From the NCBI GenBank assembly GCA_030849465.1, contig JARVLF010000010.1:682001-746000 (forward strand): DNA of 64,000 nt, given 5' to 3'. This DNA comes from Moesziomyces globuligerus (lineage: Eukaryota > Basidiomycota > Ustilaginomycetes > Ustilaginales > Ustilaginaceae). Of the stretch, positions 29,792 to 38,573 are shown piece by piece (the first letter of the stretch is position 1; each line of letters begins with the position of its first letter). Below the pieces are notes generated by a model. The model was given only the letters and a program-made list of their open reading frames with translations. It was not told the origin of the DNA and ran no database searches. A program made the position numbers and the translations under genes.

Positions 29792-31804
29792 CTACAGGAT
29801 GTGGTCGGTGTAGGTGCGGAGGAGGGTGTTGAGGGCGGAGCCGAAGAAGAGCGCGATGAGGGTGCTGGTGAAGATGATGTTGGTGTAGACAAACGAGAAG
29901 TCGGGAGTGGCGAGTTGGACGAGGTTGGGGAGCGAGTAGATGCGAGGTTGGGTTGTTGAGGGTTTTGCCAGCATGTGGGGGGTATTGGGATGGGTGAGGG
30001 AGTTTGGAGGTTTGGATTGGAGGTTAGGAGGGAGGGGTGCTAGGGGGATGATGATGGCAGGGGCAAGGTCGAAGCCACGATGAGCATCGGGGGGATGTTG
30101 GGAGTAAGGGACAAAGGTCTTTTTCAGATCGAGGGCGAGTGTGACTTTTGCGAGGGCGGGGATTCGGAGGATGGATTCGAGCACCACGGGACCAGAGGGT
30201 GGATGGGGTTGCCAGGAGAGTTGCTCGATCGGGTCGGCTACATCCTGAACGCTTCGGACAATGTCGTGGTGGGAAGGGAGGAAGCTGACCTCGTGCGTGC
30301 GCGTGTGCAGAAACGGCCTCACAAAGCTTCCCAACGTCTCGAACCACACCACCCTCTCCGTCACCGGTTCCCGGTTGGTAAACACCACCTCCAACCGCGT
30401 CCCCGTCTGCCCAACCCCTACCAACGTCCGATCCACCTTCAAGCCCGTCTCGCTCCCATTCGTCGGATACACAAACCGACCTTCCCCAGGCCAAGACATG
30501 CCCACGTCCAAAACCCCTCCTTCCCGCGCCCTTTCGCAGCCACCTTGGCGCGCGGGTTGAAGCGCCGTTTTAAGATCGTAGATATACTCGCCCTGCGTTT
30601 GCTCGAGATACCTCGCCCAGCGTCGGCGCAGTCTCTGCGTATACGCCTCTCGGTCCTCGTCGTGCTCGAAGGCCAGGAGTCCGGACTTGGCCAGTCCATC
30701 CGTCACCTCGTCCTCGTCATCCAGCACCGCGAAACCGTTGCCGCGGTGCTGGGGCTCACCGGGCGCAGAGCATGCCGGCCAGTCGGGTAGCGGCGCAACG
30801 ACGTACTCGCCCAGCGTCTGCGTGCGCGGTTTGAGCACGCGGACGATCGAGCTATCCGCCAGCGGACACGTGCTCTCGAGCTGCCGACCAAAGAGCGACT
30901 CAAGACTCCAGTCGCGTCGACTGATGTCCCTCGTCACCGCCGGCGCAAAGACGGCTGTGAAGGTCAGCTTGAGCTGCCACCCGAGCGGGGTTTTGGTCGC
31001 GTGGACGGCTAGGCCGTGGAAGGGCGCACTGAAGAGCGCAAGTGGGTTGAGGAGCGTTGCGAGGCCGGCGGCGTTCTTGCACGGGAGCAGCTTGAGGAAC
31101 GGCGTGAGGTTCTCGGTGCACACGCCCTCGGTGGGCAGCAGTGCATGCGTCGTCCTCCGCGCGTCGTCGCGATACGCCCATCGCGGCTGCACAGTGTGCC
31201 GTTCATCCAGCGAATCCAGCGAGGCACAGAACAGACCCGCCAGCGACGACGTCAGCCCCTCCCACTGCTCTCCCGTCTCGCCCTTGTCTCCCTTGCGGCC
31301 CGACTCGACGTCGGTGCTGGTGGTGGGTTCGTCGAAGCGCGCCCAGAGCTCGGCGCCGCTCGCGACGCTCTCTTCTCCGATCGTCACCCTTGCGCGCGTG
31401 GCGTTGTGGTACGAGGTACGCCGGGGTATGGTGGTGAGGGGGGAGCCCCAGGTGTCGTACCTCCAGCGGCCCGAGTTGAGCGCGAGGTGGAGGTCCGAGA
31501 CGCCGTAGTGCTCGAGCGGCTGCAGGAGCGCGCGCGGGAGCAGCCGGAAGCTCGCCGACGACGACGAGGTCGAGGCGAGCCGGAACTCGAACGAAGCCAA
31601 CACGCGGCCGTCCGAGAGCGGTTTGAGCAGCAGCTGCTCGCTCAGCGTCTCGGCTGGCGCTGACGATGCTGCGGCGGCAGGTGCAGCCGCTAGCCAGGCG
31701 AGGGCGAGTAGGGTGAAGCGCGAGAGCAGCGTGCGCTTCCGCCGCCGCGATCCGCACGGCGCCGAGGAGGTCGAAGCGGTCGAACGCGGTGAGCGACCCG
31801 ACAT
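29792..31804 (-). CDS. GPI16: GPI transamidase subunit GPI16 (PIG-T)
   Basis: A single exon of 670 residues. It is a subunit of the ER-membrane complex that cuts the C-terminal signal of precursor proteins and joins them to a GPI anchor. After a basic N-terminus there is a signal-anchor stretch (FTLLALAWLAAAPAAAAS), then the PIG-T luminal domain with recognisable blocks: HYGVSDLHLALNSGRW, WGSPLTTIPRR, FCASLDSLD, LLPCKNAAGL and LSWQPHPPSGPVVLES. The last ~50 residues include a membrane segment (FSFVYTNIIFTSTLIALFFGSAL). The cysteine in LPCKNAAG is in the region that in homologues forms a disulfide with GPI8. An ATG at 32083 is in frame, but the intervening 93 residues are not family-like, so I start at 31804. 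Confidence 0.92.
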   Translation of the reverse strand: MSGRSPRSTASTSSAPCGSRRRKRTLLSRFTLLALAWLAAAPAAAASSAPAETLSEQLLLKPLSDGRVLASFEFRLASTSSSSASFRLLPRALLQPLEHYGVSDLHLALNSGRWRYDTWGSPLTTIPRRTSYHNATRARVTIGEESVASGAELWARFDEPTTSTDVESGRKGDKGETGEQWEGLTSSLAGLFCASLDSLDERHTVQPRWAYRDDARRTTHALLPTEGVCTENLTPFLKLLPCKNAAGLATLLNPLALFSAPFHGLAVHATKTPLGWQLKLTFTAVFAPAVTRDISRRDWSLESLFGRQLESTCPLADSSIVRVLKPRTQTLGEYVVAPLPDWPACSAPGEPQHRGNGFAVLDDEDEVTDGLAKSGLLAFEHDEDREAYTQRLRRRWARYLEQTQGEYIYDLKTALQPARQGGCERAREGGVLDVGMSWPGEGRFVYPTNGSETGLKVDRTLVGVGQTGTRLEVVFTNREPVTERVVWFETLGSFVRPFLHTRTHEVSFLPSHHDIVRSVQDVADPIEQLSWQPHPPSGPVVLESILRIPALAKVTLALDLKKTFVPYSQHPPDAHRGFDLAPAIIIPLAPLPPNLQSKPPNSLTHPNTPHMLAKPSTTQPRIYSLPNLVQLATPDFSFVYTNIIFTSTLIALFFGSALNTLLRTYTDHIL

Positions 31805-32238
31805 GCTGGTCAGGGAGGCAGAACGGGCGCCTGGTGTTGGTGTGTTGGTGTGCGGCTGCCAAGATGCACGACGAGTGTTGAAGAGAAACACTTTCAGAGC
31901 CGCTCGGCTGTGATCTGTGCGCTGCGAATTCTCACTCGAAAGACGCGTCGAGAAAAGGCTCGGCTTGCATTTCCTTGCCGGACCCCGCCTCGCTATCAAA
32001 CACTCGCGCAGCAGCATGGTCGGCATGCAACATTGTACATTGACACCACGCATCTCTACCAGCTCGCGGCGATCGCGCTGCACCGAGGTATGCTGGCTTG
32101 GAGCAGGATCTTGCTGTCAGTGAACGTGTGCCAGCCCGGGGTGCTTCGGGGCTAAGAAGTCTACGCACCACGACTTGGAGGTGGATCTGGCTGGACGAGC
32201 CTTGGTGATGAGGTTTCTTTTACTTTGAGGGTGGGCTC

Positions 32239-32556
32239 TTAAGCTACGAGGATGCCTACGAAGCCGGGGAGGGCGACGCAGGCGGCGACGGTGGTGGAGA
32301 ATTGGTAGAGCTTGGCTTCAAACGAGATGCGCGTGCTGAGTTCGTCGTCGCCGATCCACATTTCGCAGTGTTCGATGTAGCGGAATCCGGGGAGGTTCTT
32401 TGCGCGCTCGTCGAGCTCGTCGACGTCGTCCGAGAGGATGTAGTGGTAGGATTCGAAGAGGATGTCTTCGTCGACGCCGTACGGGAGCAGATCGAACATG
32501 AAGATCTCGTCGATGCGGTACGCGGTCACTCCGCGCTCCAGTCGTCGGAACGGCAT
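32239..32556 (-). CDS. Small protein of unknown function (105 residues)
   Basis: I do not recognise this family. The frame encodes 105 residues starting MPFRRLERGV. It has balanced composition, unlike the chance ORFs nearby: an acidic middle with many Asp and Glu (DEDILFE, DDVDELDE), aromatic residues throughout, and a C-terminal hydrophobic run (TTVAACVALPGFVGILVA) that could anchor it in a membrane or pack in a core. The start is the first ATG of the frame. A TATAAA lies 85 bases upstream on the same strand (32641-32646) and an in-frame TAA just after it bounds the frame. No homologue can be named from memory. It lies between the GPI16 start and a 1.2 kb spacer, and could be a lineage-restricted gene. 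Confidence 0.5.
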   Translation of the reverse strand: MPFRRLERGVTAYRIDEIFMFDLLPYGVDEDILFESYHYILSDDVDELDERAKNLPGFRYIEHCEMWIGDDELSTRISFEAKLYQFSTTVAACVALPGFVGILVA

Positions 32557-33777
32557 CGTGCAAGCCTCTCGGAGATGCAACTCGTGAGACCACACCGGAA
32601 AGGCGTCCCAGAGAAAGAGGTCGAGCGGTGAGGGGGGTGTTTATATGGCGATCATCGCGGCGGCGGGGGCGTAGGGCTGAGTCGTGCGCTCGTGCGCAAA
32701 AGCGCGACCCACCATCCTGAGCTTACGGATGCACGGCGCTGCCAGCTTGGCGGCTGCGTGGTCAAAGCTTTGAGTGGTATAAGCGCAGGCGGTTCCGTGT
32801 CGCAGCGGAACTCTGCGCTCTGCGCCGCTTAGCGCTTCTGTTGCGAGCACGCAAGGCGACTTTCCAGGCGCTGGCGCTTGTCGTTCGCTGCGCTGCGTTC
32901 CCACCTACACGTCGTGGTCTGCGCAACCGTCGTGCATTGCCGCTTCTGCGCTTCGTCCTCCGTTGCTTCCCCGAACAGCGGTCGTACACCTGGCTGCGAA
33001 TCGTCTCCGTGCTCCGCGCCCGCACGGACAGCTTGGCCAGCTGGCATCGTCTCGACGGACATGGTTATGCGGTTTGACTCGGACGGATGCGCACCACCTC
33101 TGTGCTTCTCTCGAAAGCTCAGTGTCTCGATCCTGCTAGTCACATCTGTCGGATCCAAACGTGCTGAGCTGCGAAGCGCTTTTCGAGCCGCAGCGTCTCC
33201 GAGAGTATGCGCGGAGCACGACGGCGCCACCTCTCAAGTGGTGGCGATAGCGACACGTGTCGTTACCGATTGCGGTCACTACCCATCACCGAGCCCTGCA
33301 CGCAATGGTGTCGTGGGCCGGGTTGACAGCCGGATGAGGGGACGCGAAACGATGCATATCGATGCGAGGTCCAGCGCACAGCCGGGTAGATTGCGATTGC
33401 GACCTACACACCTTGTGGGCCAGCTTACCGAAAGGCTCACTGTACATTGTCTCTAGAGCTCGAGCTCCATCGCTCTACGAGATCCAAAGGCGCTGAACTC
33501 GTAGGCTTTGTGTAGCCTTTGGCCATCCATCGGGTTGGAGCATGGACAGCAGCCGATGCGACCGGCAAGAAAAGCGGTGGTACTATCGACGGCATAACAC
33601 GGCTGAATTTTAGGGTTGAGGGTGCCGCAAAGTGCGAGTTCAGGGTCCGGGAGAGAAGAGGGAGAAAAACGTGGACGGCTGTGCGGCGGATGGTTCAACT
33701 TGCAAACCCTTACACCACCGTATCTTGACGGACCCCCACCATCGGCGCCCCCATCAACCTCTATAAAAACATTCACC
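32557..33777. other. Spacer between the small ORF and the mini zinc finger gene
   Basis: About 1.2 kb between divergent starts. A 133-codon minus frame (32829-33230) and a 192-codon plus frame (32878-33456) overlap each other and show no domain; I treat both as accidental. Apart from the TATA-like element near its left end, nothing else is recognised. Confidence 0.4.
32641..32646 (-). promoter_or_regulatory. Possible TATA box of the 105-residue ORF
   Basis: On the minus strand CCATATAAACACC lies 85 bases upstream of the ATG, at a distance that fits a fungal TATA element. The only support for the promoter is this match and the protein-like downstream frame. Confidence 0.45.
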
Positions 33778-34190
33778 ATGGGTAACGGAGCAAAGTACGT
33801 ACCACCCCCACTTCCTCCTTACTATCCTTCTTCTTGTTGTGGATGTTGTGTTTTTTGATGTGGTGTTGACGAGTTTTGGTTTGCGGTGGGGGTGTTGTAG
33901 GGCGCAGCAGAAGCGCGAGAGGAATGCAAAGGCGGCGGGGGGCGAGGCAAAGTCGCAGAAAAAGATCAACGAAGCCGCCAAGACGGTCATGTGCATGACG
34001 TGTCGTCAGACCTTCCTCCTCACCGTCCGCGAACCTGCGCTTCAACAACACGCCTCTGACAGACACAACAAGGTACTTATACACCCCCAAGAACCTTTCA
34101 CACTCATCTCGAGACTGACCAACGTATCATCCCTCTCTTTCGCATACTCGCTAGACGCTCGCGGAATGCTTCCCTAACCATGGAAAGTAA
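33778..34190 (+). CDS. Small zinc finger of the ZNF706/At2g23090-like family, three exons
   Basis: Exons 33778-33794, 33901-34072 and 34155-34190 encode 74 residues. Exon 1 is only 17 nt (MGNGA plus part of Lys). Introns of 106 and 82 nt have donors GTACGT and GTACTT and TAG acceptors, with TTGAC and CTGAC branch sites. The product begins MGNGAKAQQKRERNAKAAGG, a basic N-terminus as in the 4F5/SERF family, then has a C2H2-like finger: CMTC, twelve or more residues, then HASDRH, followed by TLAECFPNHG, which matches the conserved tail of this family. These small cytosolic or nuclear proteins are conserved in eukaryotes. Human ZNF706 has been linked to translation control and protein solubility, but the fungal role is unknown. 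Splicing is supported by the reading frame at all junctions. Single-frame ORF calling misses this gene. Confidence 0.88.
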
Positions 34191-34541
34191 GGCCTCAACT
34201 TGGTGCATGCCTCATCGATCATACGCACACGCTCTCTTGGTTGTAATCCCAGAACCCACTTGCATCCTATCTTCCGACCCAACCCCCGCGTGTGTACCAA
34301 CATCCGCCCACCGAGCTCGCACCAACGTCCACAACGCCCCATGTCCCAGACACACTCTCCAATCCTCCACCCGACGCACGAGTGAAGACACCCAACTGTC
34401 ACACGACACCCTCTCGCACAAACTACTGTCACACGACACACCATCCCAGTCACAGTCACAGTCGCAGCCGCACACGCCCAACCCTGAGGGTCAAAGAAAG
34501 ATGAGATTGGGCATTGCCAAAGTGAAGCGCAGGAGCAGAGT
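34191..34541. other. Convergent 3' region between mini zinc finger and KNR4/SMI1 genes
   Basis: About 350 bases with a short cagtca/cagtcg repeat near 34448-34468. It should contain both terminators. I see no gene. Confidence 0.45.
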
Positions 34542-36824
34542 CTAGGCCAGCGCAGCAGGCACCTCTGCTTCGCTCAGCCTAGGCGTGCCTCTAACAAGGG
34601 GCGAGCCGGGCGCAGACGAGGCATCGATGAGCGACGGCACCTCGCTCCTCGCCCCACCGAGCGACATGGAATCGAGCGCCTCGACCGTTGCCGCCTCTGC
34701 GCCCTCCAACCCGAGCCCCCTCGCTCGGCCGCGCTGGCCGACAATGTAGCTGTTGCTCCTGTTCTCGATGCTAGTCCTCGTCTCGAGCTCCACCGACTCG
34801 TCGCGCTCGCCTCGCGCCTTGGGGCTGCCGATCGCACTGCCGTTCGACCCGCCGATCTTGCCCGCCAGATCGCGGAAGCCGAGGTTAAACGAGCCGCGTG
34901 CCTGCGTCTGCGAGTCGAACTGCACGCTGTGCGACTTGCCGTCGTCCGCCAGCACCGCCGCCTGGATCGCCTTGACGTCTTCGATCGTCGGCAGATCCAG
35001 CATCGGAGCCGGCGCCGGCGCAGGACGCACGGGTCGGCGGCGCGTCGCCATGGCCTGTTCGCCCACGCCACCCGCCGCCTCCGGCCGCGGCGATCCCCAG
35101 CCCTCCTCGCGCTGCTTCTGCTTGCGCATCGACGCCTTGGTCTCGGGCAGCGGCGGCGAGAGCATGCCCGACACCCGGCGCGTGCTGTTGGTCGGCGTCA
35201 GATTCACGTCGACCTTGTCGGCCTCGTCGGCGTCGACGGCTTGCGTGTCGATTCGCACCGTGGTCTCCATCGGCGGCACAGCACCGTCGGCCGCAGCGAG
35301 CAGCACCTCGGCGCTCGTGTCGGCAGCGAGCGAGGCATCGGCCAGCGGATGCGCCGGCCCATCCACCGAGACGTCCTCGGACAGCTCGCGGCCCACCGCA
35401 ATCGCTGGACGTTGAGATCCGCTCGCCTCGGCATCGATGTTCTGGCCGTCCTCGTTGACAGCCTGCACCGCCGGCGGCATGCCCGTCTCGTCGCCGAACA
35501 TCGACAGTCGCTGCGACTGCCGGCTCACCACCGAGTGCGGCTGCGGCTGCGCAGGCTGTTGCGGGTTGCCCACCGGCTTGCCCGGCGCCAGCCCCACCGA
35601 TTCCCACAGACGCACCGAGCGGTCCGCCCACGCTTCGAGCACGGGCCATCCCTTGTACTGTCCTGCCAGACGGAAGGCGGCGGCACCTTCGCCGCCACGA
35701 TCTCCACCGCCCTGACCGGCACCGGCACCTCCGCCGCTAAAGTAGCTCTGGTAGCCGATGACGTCCTCCTCGTCTTCGCTGCCGCTGGTGGCCTCCTCGA
35801 GCGTCCAAAACGTACCGGCTTCGAGCTCGTCGGCAAAGGTCTGGAGGAAGCGGCCCCAGCCTCCGGCGCCCTCGCCCTTCCAGCAGACGACCTTGGTGTC
35901 AAAGTCTCTGCCAAAGATGATGACCTGGCCCGGGCTGCCCCCGCCGGCGGGATGCGGGCTGAGGTCGATGCCGATGTAGTTGCCCGCGTGGTCGGTGATG
36001 AGCGGGATCCAGCCGCGACACGAGTATTCGGCGCGGATCCACTTGTGCGGGCAGCTGGCCATGAGGTTGCGCACCTGCGGGTTGGCCGCCGTCTCGGGGT
36101 CCTCGTCGACGGCGCGCCAGAACCTCCACTCTTCTGCGATCTGGTCGAGGCTGAGGAGCGCCGCGCCAAAGAAGAGGCCGTCCTGGCACGACTGGTTGGA
36201 CTCGAGCTCCTGACCATCGTAGGTGAGGTAGGACTCGCGCACGGCCGGAGGGAGAGCATAGCCGATGGTCATCTCGAGCTCGTCGAGCGCGTCCTCGGTG
36301 CAGGGCCAGTTGAGAGTGTCGGACATCTCGGGGTAATTCTTGCGGCACCACTTGCGGACACGGTTCCATGTGTGACGCATGGGCGGATAGGCGCCTGTGG
36401 GGACGGAGCCGCCGGCCGAGACGCTGACGGCGTGAGCGGATGAGCCCGGGACGAGCGTCGAGGTGGAGGCGGTCGGGTACATGTTGCTGAACTCGGCGAC
36501 GGAGCTGGTGGAGACGGCGGTGGGGTGGTCGTGGGAGTAGGGAGAGGAAGCGCGGGCGATGCCCTGGGCGGGGGGATACTGGGCGTCGGGTCCGGATGCG
36601 GAGGTGCCGTCGGTAGCGTAGGCGGGCGAGGCGGGAATGCTGCCGCGACTGCTGTAAGGCAGCGACCAAGCGTTGGCGTCGAGCGCCTGCGGAGGACCGC
36701 GACGCGAGGACGAGGGAAGGCCCGAGCTGAAGGGAGACGATTGGCGCCCACCGGGTCTCGCCGTGTGCGCCGAGTTGGCTCCAAAGAACGAGGAGATCTG
36801 CGAGAAAAACGAGGTTCCTGACAT
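34542..36824 (-). CDS. KNR4/SMI1 family cell-wall and signalling regulator
   Basis: A single exon of 760 residues. The N-terminal ~150 are Ser/Pro-rich and disordered. The globular SMI1/KNR4 domain follows: MRHTWNRVRKWCRKNYPEMS, LNWPCTEDALDELE, YALPPAVRESYLTYDGQE, WIPLITDHAGNYIGIDLSP and GRDFDTKVV are blocks typical of the family. The C-terminal ~350 residues are disordered, with several basic, Ser-rich stretches. Yeast Knr4 interacts with many signalling proteins, among them calcineurin and the Slt2 MAP kinase, and is needed for normal cell wall synthesis under stress. The same role here is inferred. The start is the ATG of MSGTSFFSQI, the first in the frame. Convergent with the mini zinc finger, divergent from glucosidase I across a 1.75 kb spacer. 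Confidence 0.93.
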   Translation of the reverse strand: MSGTSFFSQISSFFGANSAHTARPGGRQSSPFSSGLPSSSRRGPPQALDANAWSLPYSSRGSIPASPAYATDGTSASGPDAQYPPAQGIARASSPYSHDHPTAVSTSSVAEFSNMYPTASTSTLVPGSSAHAVSVSAGGSVPTGAYPPMRHTWNRVRKWCRKNYPEMSDTLNWPCTEDALDELEMTIGYALPPAVRESYLTYDGQELESNQSCQDGLFFGAALLSLDQIAEEWRFWRAVDEDPETAANPQVRNLMASCPHKWIRAEYSCRGWIPLITDHAGNYIGIDLSPHPAGGGSPGQVIIFGRDFDTKVVCWKGEGAGGWGRFLQTFADELEAGTFWTLEEATSGSEDEEDVIGYQSYFSGGGAGAGQGGGDRGGEGAAAFRLAGQYKGWPVLEAWADRSVRLWESVGLAPGKPVGNPQQPAQPQPHSVVSRQSQRLSMFGDETGMPPAVQAVNEDGQNIDAEASGSQRPAIAVGRELSEDVSVDGPAHPLADASLAADTSAEVLLAAADGAVPPMETTVRIDTQAVDADEADKVDVNLTPTNSTRRVSGMLSPPLPETKASMRKQKQREEGWGSPRPEAAGGVGEQAMATRRRPVRPAPAPAPMLDLPTIEDVKAIQAAVLADDGKSHSVQFDSQTQARGSFNLGFRDLAGKIGGSNGSAIGSPKARGERDESVELETRTSIENRSNSYIVGQRGRARGLGLEGAEAATVEALDSMSLGGARSEVPSLIDASSAPGSPLVRGTPRLSEAEVPAALA

Positions 36825-37662
36825 GGCCGGCGATGGACGCTGCTGTGTGTGTAAGCGTGTGTGCGTATGCGGCGGTGCCGATGAGCAGGGTCAGCAGACG
36901 TGGTTTGAGAATCAGCGAATGGAAACGGCGGGCGTGTCGCTTACCTGCGCGATCATGAAGGACGAGGCGATGTGACGATAGGAAGGAAAGGTGGATGCGA
37001 AGCCTAGCCAGCGGACGGAGCGCAGCTAGTTTGGAACGCGAAGGGTCGGAGGTTGTGCGAAAGGCTTGACAGAAGCACGATGGCGCGCGCTCAAAGTGCC
37101 GCGGCGGGAGAATGGCAGTGCTTGCGGTGTGCGGATGAGCCGAGCCAACTTCTCTGAGCTCGAAAAGGGGCCAAGTATGTCGCAACGACGAGGTTCAAGC
37201 ACGAGGGATGCCGGACGGCTGCTCTAGCGACGAGGAGGACGAAGCGCGCTGAGCTGACGACGGCCGACGCTCGAGAGAAAGACCGATTTGGAGGCAGAGC
37301 GCGACGCTGGAGCCGGAGTGTGTGAGGTGACTGCAAGCGACGAGGGCCGTGTGCTCGTGATCGTAGTGGATGGTGGCTCGCTCGAACGATGTGGCAGTCG
37401 AGAGGTGGTCCGGCGGCGCAGAGGGTGGGGATGGCGAAAGGGGAAGAGGGGGTCGAGCGAGGCAAGCGGGCAAGCAGCCAAGCAGGCAAGGGGGCCGTCC
37501 GCGGCGTGCAGAGCGCAAAGCAGCCCGCGCAGCACGGCGCAACACAGCGCAAAGCGAGACAAGGGTCGCTCGCTCTCTGGCCGAAGAGGGGGGCCGCGAG
37601 AGAGTGCGATTTTGCGCGCTGGCTCCTTTCTCCAGGCGCACGCCCTCGCGCCCTCGCGCACT

Positions 37663-37699
<37 letters not shown>

Positions 37700-38573
37700 C
37701 GCTTTGGAGCGTGTTGATGCACGCCGAGGCCCACCCACCGCTGGCTGCCGCTTGGAAATTGACTCCGCACGCGTCATTCGGCCCAGCGCTGCACGAGGCT
37801 GCTCGGCGCTGCTCGGCGCTCCGAAATTGCCAATCCGAGTCCTGGATCGGCCAAGAAAAAAAAAGCAGAGCTCGAGGTCTGCCGATCCACGCATTTCCGT
37901 TGCGCTGCGCCTGGTCTCGCTCTCTAGCTTCTCTTGGCCTTGGACCGTATCTGTGGCGGCTTCGACACCGCCTTCTGCCTCCTTGCCCTCGCCATCACCC
38001 GCTGACAGACGAAGGAGATGCATGAAGCCAATCAATCAATCATTCCACCGCGTCCAGTCCCCGAAATCATGCAACGCGTCCAGAAGCTGCTTGACCTTGC
38101 ATTCGGAAGTCAAGGCCTCACGCCTGGCGCTCATCACAATCGTGAGGCCGTGAGAAGGCTCGCAGCGCTCGCAATGAGATCATCGCATCGCAATGCCATG
38201 CAACCGTAACTGAGCTGGCCAACGCGCGTTCGCGCCATGCAAGCGCTTGCGTTGGCCAAATCCCAATTCGCGCGGCCGTCCGGCTGCACCTCGGCCCCCG
38301 CCGCTTTCTGTCGCCCGCACGAGACCAACAGGAGGCGGCGGGTTGCTCGCATCGCGCGCTCGGCCTTCGCTTCGGCGAAACCAAGAGCGAGTCTAACACG
38401 CTGATGGAAATGCCCCCCGCAGGCAAACGCACGGAGCATCACCTCTGAGCTGTCTGCGACTCTGGAAGAAAGCTGGCCTCCGCCTCCACGTCGGCTACCT
38501 TTGCTTTCGTACTGCTACAGCATACGCAAGACACGGCAGCCGGTCTTGCCGCTTCTCGACTCGGCTGAGCACC
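36825..38573. other. Divergent promoter spacer between KNR4/SMI1 and glucosidase I
   Basis: About 1.75 kb with no recognised gene. It contains a (CA)15 microsatellite. ORFs of up to 314 codons here (for example 37091-38035 minus, 37389-38153 plus) run across the microsatellite and have no domain, so I treat them as accidental. Confidence 0.45.
37666..37695. repeat. (AC)n microsatellite, 15 units
   Basis: Thirty bases of perfect AC dinucleotide repeat in the spacer between KNR4/SMI1 and glucosidase I. It should be polymorphic in length between strains. Confidence 0.97.

Noticed and set aside
32829..33456. Overlapping 133- and 192-codon frames in the spacer before the mini zinc finger
   Set aside because: They overlap on opposite strands, have chance-like composition and no family resemblance.
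33762..33769. TATAAAAA just upstream of the mini zinc finger gene
   Set aside because: It lies only nine bases before the ATG, too close for a working TATA box that would leave a leader.
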